From: Levilinea sp. | GTDB lineage: Bacteria > Chloroflexota > Anaerolineae > Anaerolineales > Anaerolineaceae | Direction: 5' to 3' | DNA: 64,000 bases | Assembly: GCA_029975215.1 (NCBI GenBank) | Contig: JARKPO010000066.1 | Coordinates: 124,001 to 188,000 of the forward strand | In this document: one piece after another, positions 43,209 through 50,797 of the stretch | How positions within the stretch are numbered: the first letter of the stretch is position 1 | Layout of the letters: every line of letters begins with the position of its first letter | Made by a program: the position numbers and the translations under genes | The notes under the pieces: model-generated | Told to the model about the DNA's origin: nothing | Databases searched by the model: none | The model's input: only the letters and a program-made list of their open reading frames with translations

Positions 43209-44804
43209 TTAAGGTTTCGACGAGGGAGCATTGACGGGTTGAGGGGGCGACGGCACGTTTTTTTGATTTTTCTCGCGAATACGCGGAAGCAGCAAGTCCA
43301 GAAAGGCCTGGGTAATGATCGGGTCTAACATCAAGACGGTACCAAGGTAGAGCAGGCCTGAAAATGCAGCAGTGATCAGGATTTGGAAAATGGGATGCAG
43401 TACGGCGGCGAATGCGTTGGTAAACAAGTACACAGCCAGATAAATAACCACTGCCAGAGTAGCGTAGATGCCAAATTGACGGGCGACGGCTTTCACCTGG
43501 AGCTCCGGGAACCGGCGCATCACCAGGATAAAGGTTATCATGAAAGTGCCTGCGGCTTGCAGGGGGTAAGCCATCGCCAGACCGATGTAGCCCAGACGCT
43601 GGGAAAGGAACCAGGCCAAGAGGGCGTAAGGGAGGATCATGAGCGAGTTGACAATCGAAAATGTGCGCGTGTCTTTGACGGAATAGAAGGCGCGGCTGTT
43701 GATGTTGTTCAACATGCGGAAGAGTACATCCCCCAGGAGGACCAGCCAGACCACCCGTGAGACCGAGAGGGTAACGGCTCGGGTGAATTCGCCGCGCTCA
43801 AATAAGAGGGTGAGGAGGGGCATCGCAGCGGCGCTGAGATAGGCCACGGCGGGCAGAGCGGCGGCCAGGGTGAGGTGGAAGCCAAATTCGATTTGGCGGG
43901 TTAGCCCGGTTTCACCTTGTGAAGCGAGGGCGCGCGACATGGCAGGGAGGATGGCAGAGGCGATGCCGGTGGCCAGAATCGCGACCAGCAGGGATGAAAG
44001 TTTGGAAGCATACCCGATGTAAGACAAGTCGCCGTCGGGGAGCCAGGAAGCAAAAAAGCGTTCGATTACCTGCCAGCTTTGGATGACCAGACCAAAAAGC
44101 ACCAGAGGGAGCATGAGTTGGAAAAGCTCGCGAATGCGCGGATCGCTGAGGGGGATGATTTTCTTCCAGCGGTGCTTGAGGACGGGCAGGAGCGGGACGG
44201 CCGCCGTGAGGGCTGCGGATAACAGGTTTCCCCAGGCCAATGCCAGGCTTCCTAGAGATTGGTAGAAGAGGAGTAGAACGGCCACGTTTCCTAGAGAGCC
44301 GGCGGCTGTGGCCGCGGCCGGCCAGAAGAAGCGGTTGCGGGCGTTTTGGACGCCTTCTGCCAGGAGGCGAAGGCCGCCTAATGGGAGGGTAAATATCGTG
44401 ATGGATAGGATCATCGCGGCTGCGTGCATTTTTTCAGGCGGCAGGCTGGGGGCGGTGATAGAAAGAATGGGGTCGGCAAACACAGCCACCAGAAGGGCCA
44501 GTCCGCCCAGGCCGAGCGTGGTGATCCAAAAGAAAGTCCCCACCAGACCCCAGGCGTCTTCGCTGCGACCGGCGGCGTCTTCCTGGATAAAGGCGGGGAC
44601 AACTACAAAAGAGAGACCGTTCACCAAAACGAACAGCAGGTAAGCGGGGATGACCAGGGCAGTCAGGAATGCGTCCATTTCTGCACCCGCGCCAAAATAG
44701 GCGGCAATGACCACCTGGCTGAGCAGATTGGCTGCCAGCGAGATTGAGCCGCCTAACATCACTTTTAGCACGGATTTGGATACTGCACTGCCCTGGTTTT
44801 TCAT
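43209..44804 (-). CDS. MurJ/MVF-type lipid-linked glycan flippase
   Basis: A 531-residue protein with about 14 helices of the MATE-like MOP superfamily. GGSISLAANLLSQVVIAAYF, AEMDAFLTALVIPAYLLFV, GLRLLAEGVQNARNRFFWPA and LTLLFERGEFTRAVTLSVS are MurJ-like landmarks. In this operon it most likely plays the Wzx role, moving the undecaprenyl-linked repeat unit across the membrane; a housekeeping lipid II flippase role is less likely here. C-terminal tail is basic and Pro-rich. Confidence 0.83.
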   Translation of the reverse strand: MKNQGSAVSKSVLKVMLGGSISLAANLLSQVVIAAYFGAGAEMDAFLTALVIPAYLLFVLVNGLSFVVVPAFIQEDAAGRSEDAWGLVGTFFWITTLGLGGLALLVAVFADPILSITAPSLPPEKMHAAAMILSITIFTLPLGGLRLLAEGVQNARNRFFWPAAATAAGSLGNVAVLLLFYQSLGSLALAWGNLLSAALTAAVPLLPVLKHRWKKIIPLSDPRIRELFQLMLPLVLFGLVIQSWQVIERFFASWLPDGDLSYIGYASKLSSLLVAILATGIASAILPAMSRALASQGETGLTRQIEFGFHLTLAAALPAVAYLSAAAMPLLTLLFERGEFTRAVTLSVSRVVWLVLLGDVLFRMLNNINSRAFYSVKDTRTFSIVNSLMILPYALLAWFLSQRLGYIGLAMAYPLQAAGTFMITFILVMRRFPELQVKAVARQFGIYATLAVVIYLAVYLFTNAFAAVLHPIFQILITAAFSGLLYLGTVLMLDPIITQAFLDLLLPRIREKNQKNVPSPPQPVNAPSSKP

Positions 44805-44820
44805 ATTGAGCTGCCGGCTG

Positions 44821-45942
44821 TTATGTGGTGGAGGCAGGCGCGTTCTTTAGAAAAGCTTTGACCGTGTCGCACACATAAGCAACTGCTTCGGGGCTGATTT
44901 CCGGATACATGGGCAGCGACAAAATCTGGCTGGCATAACTTTCGGAAACCGGGAAGCTGCCGACAGGGTAGCCTAAATCCTGGAATGCGGGCTGCATGTG
45001 GATCGGGATGGGGTAGTGAATGCCGCTGCCGATTCCGGCTTCGTTCAGCACCTGAATGAGGGCTTCGCGTTGGTGAACGCGGACGACATACAAGTGGAAG
45101 ACATGTTCGACCTGCGGGGCGGTTTGGGGTGTGGCTACAGTGGTGTCGGCAAATAATTGATTGTACAGCGCGGCGCTCTGACGGCGGGCAGCGTTCCATT
45201 GATCCAGATGGGGGAGTTTTACCAGCAGGATCGAGGCTTGCAGGGTATCCAGGCGGTGGTTGAAGCCTTTGAGGGTGTGAAGGTTTTTTGCGGATTGGCC
45301 TACGTTTCGCAGCCAGACGATCTTTTCCGCCAGGTCAACACGGCGGGTGACCACCATGCCGCCGTCCCCATAGGCGCCGAGGTTCTTGGCCGGATAGAAG
45401 CTGAACGCGGCAGCATCCCCCAGGCTGCCAGTACGTTTGCCTTTGTAGCGAGCGCCGTGGGCCTGGCAGGCATCCTCGACTACCAAAAGGTTGTGACGGC
45501 GAGCAATTTCTACGATAGGATCCATGTCAGCAGGCTGACCAAAGAGATGAACGGGGATCACCGCACGCGTGGCGGGGGTGATGGCGGCTTCCAGCAATGC
45601 AGGGTTGAGGGTGTAGGTCACCGGGTCGGCGTCTACCAATACTGGACGCGCCCCGCATCTCCAGATGGCCAGGGCTGTGGCCATGAAGGTGTTGGCGGCA
45701 GTGATGACTTCATCTCCGGGGCCGATATCTGCAGCACGGAGGATCAGCTCCAGGGCTGAATATCCCGAATCCACGCCGACGGCATAAGGGGCTTCACAGT
45801 ATGCGGCGAAGCTGTTTTCCAAATCTTTGACCGCCTGTCCCAAGATGTAGTCACATTTATTCAAGACGCGGTGAACGGCTGCATCTACGTCTTCCTGAAT
45901 GGAGTGATAGTTGGCTGAAAGATCAACGAAGGGGACTTTCAT
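44821..45942 (-). CDS. DegT/DnrJ/EryC1/StrS-family sugar aminotransferase
   Basis: A 373-residue PLP enzyme. MKVPFVDLSANYHSIQEDVD opens it, SGYSALELILRAADIGPGDE and ANTFMATALAIWRCGARPVL follow, VVEDACQAHGARYKGK contains Asp157 and SFYPAKNLGAYGDGG contains the PLP lysine Lys186. Such enzymes aminate keto-nucleotide sugars. With the nearby Gfo/Idh dehydrogenase and hexapeptide acetyltransferase it forms the trio used for 3-acetamido sugars (WlbA-WlbE-WlbB or WbpB-E-D pathways). Overlaps the upstream kinase gene by four bases. Confidence 0.9.
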   Translation of the reverse strand: MKVPFVDLSANYHSIQEDVDAAVHRVLNKCDYILGQAVKDLENSFAAYCEAPYAVGVDSGYSALELILRAADIGPGDEVITAANTFMATALAIWRCGARPVLVDADPVTYTLNPALLEAAITPATRAVIPVHLFGQPADMDPIVEIARRHNLLVVEDACQAHGARYKGKRTGSLGDAAAFSFYPAKNLGAYGDGGMVVTRRVDLAEKIVWLRNVGQSAKNLHTLKGFNHRLDTLQASILLVKLPHLDQWNAARRQSAALYNQLFADTTVATPQTAPQVEHVFHLYVVRVHQREALIQVLNEAGIGSGIHYPIPIHMQPAFQDLGYPVGSFPVSESYASQILSLPMYPEISPEAVAYVCDTVKAFLKNAPASTT

Positions 45943-47813
45943 GGTTCGGAGCTCCTTTCTACGGGGTTGGATTTCTTGGTTATGAGTTTTTTGAGCTTCC
46001 CATTGTTCAGCCAGGCTGGAAGTATGGGCCAGCGCAATGGCGAGCGGCGGGCTGGTTTCTTGTGGTAATACCCGTGGGCGCGGTCCACGGGGACATAGGT
46101 GGCGATGCTTCCGATGATTTTTGCATCCACGTTTTCAAGTTGGGCGAAGGATGTGCGCAAGGCTGTGGAGGTCGTTTCGCCAAGCTTGGCGAGGATGAGC
46201 ACGCCATCAGCCAATTGGGCAAGGATGCTGGTTTCAGCTACGGCCAGCGATGGCGTGTCGATGAGGATAAAGTCATAGCGTTGTTTGAGCTGATCTAGAA
46301 TGGTTTCTAGACTGGGATCTTGAAAAACTTCCAGCGGGTCTACCTGAAGAAGGCCCGCTGGAATGAAATCCATCCCGGGGCGGGCGTTCTTCTGAATGAC
46401 ATGATCAATATTTGCCTCTTGCGAAAGGAGGTTAACCAGGCCTGGATAGAGGGGGCCTTTGAACAATTCATGCTGTTTGGGCAAGCGCACATCAGAATCA
46501 ATCACCAGAATTTTCTGTTTAAGTTTGGCCAGGCTGGCGGCGGTGGCAAAAACGGTTGTAGACTTACCTTCACCTGTGCTGGCACTGGTGAACAGCAAGG
46601 TTTTGATGTTTTGAGCGCGGGCGTCAGTGACCAGGTGCCCGCGCAAGGTCCAGAAGGCTTTTTGTACAGCAGTATCGTCGCTAGCCAGGGGGTCCTGTTT
46701 ATCCGCATTATGAAGGGTAGGGATTTGGCCGATCAGGCGGCAGCTGCAGAGATGCTGAAGCTGTTCCACGGTATGAATGCGGGTATCCAGGGCTTCCACC
46801 AGAAAGGCCAGGATGATGCCGATCAGCAGGCCAATGACGGCGCCGAGAGCTAGAACCAACAACTTCCCAGGACCGGTGGGTTCGGTGGGGGTGACGGCAG
46901 GGTTGACGACCAACAAGTCTTGCGAGTTTTGGAGTAGGGCGGTGGAAGTGCGGGCAGCGTCATACTCTGCAAGCAAGTTGTTATAGGCCTGCTCTTTGGT
47001 TTGAATGGTTTGGCGGGTGATGGAGAGCCGTTCAGCGGTTTCTACCGATTTTGGCATCCATTCCTGATACTGTGCGCTGAGATCGGCAAGCTCGGTTTCA
47101 AGAGCGGTAATTTCGGTTGAAAGCAGTTCTTTCGTCTGCCGGGCCTGTTCTTTTTGGTAGGCGAGCAGCTCGGTAACCTCCCTGATGGAAGCCTGGTCAT
47201 ACTGCTGTTTCAGGGTTTGGTAGGCATCCTCTTTCATCTTAATTGAACGGTCGAGGACGGCGATTTGGGCAGAAATTTTGGTGGATTCCTCCAGCAAGGT
47301 TTCGTATTCGGCTTTGGCCTGTGCAATCTCATTTTTGTAGTCTGACAACCGGTCGGTCAAAATGGTGAGATTGTTGGTGGCGGCGGATTCGGCGACTTGA
47401 GTGCGGGTGTTGGTGGAAACGATGATCTCAGCCAGCAGATTGGCGGCTCTAGCGGCCAGCACTGGATCCTGGTCTTTGACCGTGATTTGAATCAGTTCAG
47501 AATCCGGAACGATCAGGACCTCAACATCGGGGAGTTTTGTGATGCCCAGCTTATCTTTCAACTCATCCAGGACTTTTTCACTGGTGGAAATGCGCGCGTA
47601 GGTGTTCATCAGGCGGTTGGCGTAGTAAGTTTCGTACTGCACATAGCTGAGGTTACCGCTGAGGGGCGTTTTGACCCGCAGGCTGACGTTAGCCTGGTAA
47701 GTGGGTGGGATGAGCGTGCTGACAACAAAAGCTGTGCTGATGGTGATGACAAAGACGACCAGCACAACCCATAAGCGTCGGGATAGAATGTTGAGGTAGC
47801 CGCGTAGTTCCAT
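45939..47813 (-). CDS. Wzz-type chain-length regulator fused to BY-kinase
   Basis: A 624-residue polysaccharide co-polymerase. TM1 about 13-35 and TM2 about 316-340 enclose an extracytoplasmic coiled-coil region (about 140-290). The cytoplasmic tyrosine kinase has Walker A SASTGEGKSTT (410-420), Walker A' ILVIDSD (435-441) and Walker B FILIDTP (515-521). The C-terminal tyrosine cluster normally autophosphorylated is poor: only a few tyrosines (YVPVDRAHGYYH). It controls chain length and export in Wzx/Wzy systems. Confidence 0.88.
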   Translation of the reverse strand: MELRGYLNILSRRLWVVLVVFVITISTAFVVSTLIPPTYQANVSLRVKTPLSGNLSYVQYETYYANRLMNTYARISTSEKVLDELKDKLGITKLPDVEVLIVPDSELIQITVKDQDPVLAARAANLLAEIIVSTNTRTQVAESAATNNLTILTDRLSDYKNEIAQAKAEYETLLEESTKISAQIAVLDRSIKMKEDAYQTLKQQYDQASIREVTELLAYQKEQARQTKELLSTEITALETELADLSAQYQEWMPKSVETAERLSITRQTIQTKEQAYNNLLAEYDAARTSTALLQNSQDLLVVNPAVTPTEPTGPGKLLVLALGAVIGLLIGIILAFLVEALDTRIHTVEQLQHLCSCRLIGQIPTLHNADKQDPLASDDTAVQKAFWTLRGHLVTDARAQNIKTLLFTSASTGEGKSTTVFATAASLAKLKQKILVIDSDVRLPKQHELFKGPLYPGLVNLLSQEANIDHVIQKNARPGMDFIPAGLLQVDPLEVFQDPSLETILDQLKQRYDFILIDTPSLAVAETSILAQLADGVLILAKLGETTSTALRTSFAQLENVDAKIIGSIATYVPVDRAHGYYHKKPARRSPLRWPILPAWLNNGKLKKLITKKSNPVERSSEP

Positions 47814-47830
47814 GAGGTATTCTTCCTTGA

Positions 47831-48337
47831 TTACGGCTGTGAATCGGCCACTGGCTGAGGAATTTTCCGCAGAACACGAGCGGGAACACCGGCGGCGACC
47901 GTCCAGGGGGGGACATCTTTGGTAACCACGCTGCCCGCACCGATGACAGCGCCTTCACCGACGGTGACGCCGCAGAGGATCGTGGCGTTGCTACCGATGG
48001 AGGCGCCTTTACGAATGGTGGTGGGAATGCAGACCCAGTCCTGCTCGGTTTGGGGTGCGCCGTCTACGGTGGTGGCGCGAGGGTATTTATCGTTAATGAA
48101 CATGACGCCGTGACCGATGAAGACATTGTCCTCAACGGTGACGCCCTCGCAGATGAAGGTATGGCTGGAGACCTTTACACGTTTTCCGATGACGACCCCT
48201 TTTTGAATCTCCACAAAGGTGCCAATGCGGCTCTCGTCGCCGATTTTGCAGCCGTACAGGTTGACAAAAGCGTAAATGCGCACGTTTTGCCCCAGCTGCA
48301 CATCGGGGCTGATGCGTGAGAATTCAGGAGCTACCAT
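47831..48337 (-). CDS. Hexapeptide-repeat nucleotide-sugar N-acetyltransferase (WlbB/WbpD-like)
   Basis: A 168-residue left-handed beta-helix protein. ISPDVQLGQNVRIYAFVNLY, GKRVKVSSHTFICEGVTVED, FIGHGVMFINDKYPRA and GASIGSNATILCGVTVGEGA, ending VTKDVPPWTVAAGVPARVL, match N-acetyltransferases acting on amino-UDP-sugars; His in SSHTF is not proven catalytic. The ATG at 48337 overlaps the dehydrogenase stop by 7 bases (ATGGTAG); an upstream frame start at 48538 is inside that gene. Confidence 0.87.
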   Translation of the reverse strand: MVAPEFSRISPDVQLGQNVRIYAFVNLYGCKIGDESRIGTFVEIQKGVVIGKRVKVSSHTFICEGVTVEDNVFIGHGVMFINDKYPRATTVDGAPQTEQDWVCIPTTIRKGASIGSNATILCGVTVGEGAVIGAGSVVTKDVPPWTVAAGVPARVLRKIPQPVADSQP

Positions 48338-49347
48338 GCGATTGTCTCCTGGTGTGCTCCGTTGACCAGGGAGCGTTCTGCAGCTTCCAAAATCTTGATG
48401 ACGCGCAGGCCGTCTTCGCCGCTGGTCCAGGGATCGTTTCCATCGCGAATACATTCCAGGAAGTGGTTGCACTCCTGCCGCAGCGGTTCGGTCAGGCGGA
48501 TGTTGGGGATGATCAAGTCGCCATACCGATACGAGCATTGAAAATCGGCATAGCTATTGGGGTAGGGGTGAACATCAACGCCCTTATCATAGATACGGAT
48601 TTTCTCGTTGGCTTCAATATCGTTGTAGACTACCATTTTCTTGCTGCCAACTACGGTGACGCGGCGAACCTTGCAGGGATCAATCCAACTGGTGTGAATG
48701 TGAGCGACCAGGCCGTTGGAGAAGAGCAGATTCATATAGACCACATCGTAGAGGTTTTGGAAAATGCACTTGATGCCGTAGGCAGAAACCGAGATGGGCA
48801 CCATGTCCAGGATGTACATGAGAATGGATACGTCGTGGGGAGCCAGATCCCACATGACATTCAATTCAGGACGGAACAGACCCAAATTCAGACGGGCGGT
48901 ATCAATGTAATATACATCTCCGATATCGCCGCTTTTGATCATGGTCTTAAGAGCGTGGACGGCGCTGTTGTACTCAAAGGTGTGGCCCACCATGAGAATT
49001 TTTTGGTGCTTTTTGGCAATTTGCATCAGCTCTTCCGCTTCGCGGCTGGTGCGAGTCATGGGCTTTTCGACCAAAACGTGCAAACCATTTTCAAAGCACT
49101 CTTTGGCGATAGCAAAATGGGTTTCAGGGTGGGTGGCGATGACCACGGCATCGAGACCCTGAGAAAACAGGTCGTGGTAATCTAAGGTGGTTTGTACGCC
49201 CGGATAACTTTTATGAACAAAATCCAGGCGGTCCTGTTTAATATCCGCAACCATCTTGACGTTTGAGGACGGGATCTCCATGAAATTTCTGAGCAGGTTG
49301 GGGCCCCAATAGCCACAGCCAATGACACCGATCTGTGTTACGTCCAT
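48331..49347 (-). CDS. Gfo/Idh/MocA-family nucleotide-sugar dehydrogenase (WlbA/WbpB-like)
   Basis: A 338-residue NAD(P)-dependent oxidoreductase. IGVIGCGYWGPNLLRNF binds the dinucleotide, DAVVIATHPETHFAIAKE and LVEKPMTRT (EKP motif) are diagnostic, and GHTFEYNSAVHALK begins the substrate domain with NVMWDLAPHDVSILMYIL. It probably oxidises C3 of a UDP-hexuronate before transamination by the DegT protein. Identification of the exact sugar is an inference from the neighbouring acetyltransferase and aminotransferase. Confidence 0.87.
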   Translation of the reverse strand: MDVTQIGVIGCGYWGPNLLRNFMEIPSSNVKMVADIKQDRLDFVHKSYPGVQTTLDYHDLFSQGLDAVVIATHPETHFAIAKECFENGLHVLVEKPMTRTSREAEELMQIAKKHQKILMVGHTFEYNSAVHALKTMIKSGDIGDVYYIDTARLNLGLFRPELNVMWDLAPHDVSILMYILDMVPISVSAYGIKCIFQNLYDVVYMNLLFSNGLVAHIHTSWIDPCKVRRVTVVGSKKMVVYNDIEANEKIRIYDKGVDVHPYPNSYADFQCSYRYGDLIIPNIRLTEPLRQECNHFLECIRDGNDPWTSGEDGLRVIKILEAAERSLVNGAHQETIAW

Positions 49348-49361
49348 TTTTCCCTCCTTGG

Positions 49362-50123
49362 CTAATATGCACCGGATCGTTTGAGCACTTCTAATGGCGT
49401 TTTAATTAGGATTTTTAAATCCATCGATAGATTTTGGTTCTGGATATAGGCAATATCCAGCCGAACCATTTCGTCAAAGTCGGCAGAGCTTCTGGCGGTG
49501 ACTTGCCATAAACCCGTAAGCCCGGGCTTGGTTAGAAGCCTTTGCATATGCCAGGGCTGGTAGAGATCCACTTCATAGGGAATGGCAGGGCGGGGGCCTA
49601 CCAGGCTCATATCCCCCAGTAACACATTGAGGAACTGGGGAAGTTCATCCAAGCTCCACATGCGCAGATATTTACCGGCGCGGGTTACACGCGGGTCATG
49701 AACCAGTTTTTTTGCGGTTGTTTTTTCCCCTTGAATCAGGTCTATTTGCTGTTGGTCATTCTGAATGAGCGCAGCTACATAAGCCTGATGTAGAGAGGGA
49801 TCCGCATTGTGAAACATGGTGCGGAATTTGTAGCAATTAAAACGAGTGGGGACCCAAAGCCAGCGTCCCTGGCAGCGAATCCTTTTTGCCCCAACGCGGG
49901 GCTGAACAAAAAAGACGGGGCCTTTTGAGTCAATCACCACCCAAAGAGCAACAAGGGCCAAAAGCGGAGAGCTAACAATCAATGCCAATGCAGCCCCGAC
50001 GACATCGATCGCCCGTTTAATGGCCCAATAAGCAAATGACAATTGTGCAGAAGCGGTTTCGTGTGGAAGCGCGGGAATGATTTCAGCTTCTGCGCATTGT
50101 TTTTCGAGATATGTCGTGCCCAT
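49362..50123 (-). CDS. Initiating sugar-phosphate transferase (polyprenyl-phosphate type)
   Basis: A 253-residue bacterial sugar transferase (WcaJ/WbaP/ExoY core). A single hydrophobic region [20 protein letters not shown] precedes the catalytic part with [42 protein letters not shown] and [15 protein letters not shown]. It transfers a sugar 1-phosphate to undecaprenyl phosphate and so starts repeat-unit synthesis. It is the first gene of the operon; RBS GGGAGGGG before ATG. It has no N-terminal WcaJ-like extra TM domain. Confidence 0.92.
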   Translation of the reverse strand: MGTTYLEKQCAEAEIIPALPHETASAQLSFAYWAIKRAIDVVGAALALIVSSPLLALVALWVVIDSKGPVFFVQPRVGAKRIRCQGRWLWVPTRFNCYKFRTMFHNADPSLHQAYVAALIQNDQQQIDLIQGEKTTAKKLVHDPRVTRAGKYLRMWSLDELPQFLNVLLGDMSLVGPRPAIPYEVDLYQPWHMQRLLTKPGLTGLWQVTARSSADFDEMVRLDIAYIQNQNLSMDLKILIKTPLEVLKRSGAY

Positions 50124-50580
50124 GAACCCCTCCCAGGATTGCTATGGTAAGCCAATCTCTCACAGATTCATTAGCGGCCTTCTGCGATCTGTGGCTAACT
50201 AAGCTCTGATGCGCAGAATAAAAGTAGATGACCCTGTGGCATACCTCCTTCCCCCGCTAGTGGGGTGTAGTTTACGTGAAAGCGCGCACTCAAGATGCTG
50301 AATAAAGTGGATCACTGGAACAGCATGATGATTTCCCCTTTCTATGGGTGCTGCAAGTTATATAAAAGAAAAATCCAACCAGTGGCGAAGAGATTTTTTT
50401 CATCGCCACCCTAAGCGAGATAACAAAAACCGACCACAAACGTGGCCGGTTTCGCATTTTGCTCGTCGAAGGGATTCATGCGCTCACACGCATTCTGCGA
50501 CCAAATTATTCCTTCGAGTCAACACATCCACAAGTTAACAGACTATGTAATTTTTTAGTATTAAAGTCAACATTAATCTG
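50124..50580 (-). promoter_or_regulatory. Structured leader of the exopolysaccharide operon
   Basis: About 450 nt separate the predicted transcription start (about 50579) from the first gene. On the minus strand I see: a closing helix ACTCGAAGG (50519-50511) with CCTTCGACGAG (50472-50462) around ATGCG-TGTGAG-CGCAT (50493-50478); a terminator-like hairpin at 50452-50427; GTGGCGA/TCGCCAC (50409-50382); CCCC/GGGG (50265-50251); CACAGAT/ATCTGTG (50193-50161). It matches no riboswitch class I know. No protein gene is supported in 50124-50797. Confidence 0.45.
50427..50452 (-). terminator. Intrinsic-terminator-like hairpin inside the leader
   Basis: Minus strand AAACCGGCCAC-GTTT-GTGGTCGGTTT followed by TTGTT. 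It lies about 130 nt after the predicted start site and 300 nt before the first gene, as an attenuator would. Confidence 0.6.
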
Positions 50581-50585
50581 TACTC

Positions 50586-50614
50586 TTTATAGCATAAAGA
50601 ATCTGACTAGTCAA
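50586..50614 (-). promoter_or_regulatory. Main promoter of the exopolysaccharide operon
   Basis: Minus strand TTGACT (50614-50609), 17-bp spacer, TATAAA (50591-50586). Near-consensus, within an AT-rich control region. Confidence 0.7.
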
Positions 50615-50714
50615 TAAGGGGAATCCTAATTTTGCCCGTTTTAAGGCACTTAAATAGATAATTAATACCAAAAAAGTAATATACCCATATTACCAAACTG
50701 AAATCTTACTAGAC

Positions 50715-50742
50715 TTGACCCCTGTAAGGGCGGATTTATAAT
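50715..50742 (+). promoter_or_regulatory. Promoter of the giant surface-protein gene
   Basis: TTGACC (50715-50720), 16-bp spacer, TATAAT (50737-50742). Predicted start near 50750 leaves a short leader with GGGAGGG at 50787-50793 before ATG. Confidence 0.7.
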
Positions 50743-50797
50743 CGTTTAATAGATTAATGGACCTTAATTTAAGAGCTTTCTGTTTTGGGAGGGTGGA

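Noticed and set aside
50195..50242. A 15-codon leader peptide (MPQGHLLLFCASELS) on the minus strand after AAGGAGG
   Set aside because: The Shine-Dalgarno is only one base from the ATG, too close for initiation, and there is no run of regulatory codons. Kept only as a curiosity.
50430..50520. Cyclic-di-GMP (GEMM) or preQ1 riboswitch
   Set aside because: The conserved cores of those classes are not found; only generic stems can be seen.
50344..50538. A 64-codon open frame in the intergenic region
   Set aside because: No RBS, odd composition, and it runs across the terminator-like hairpin of the opposite-strand leader.
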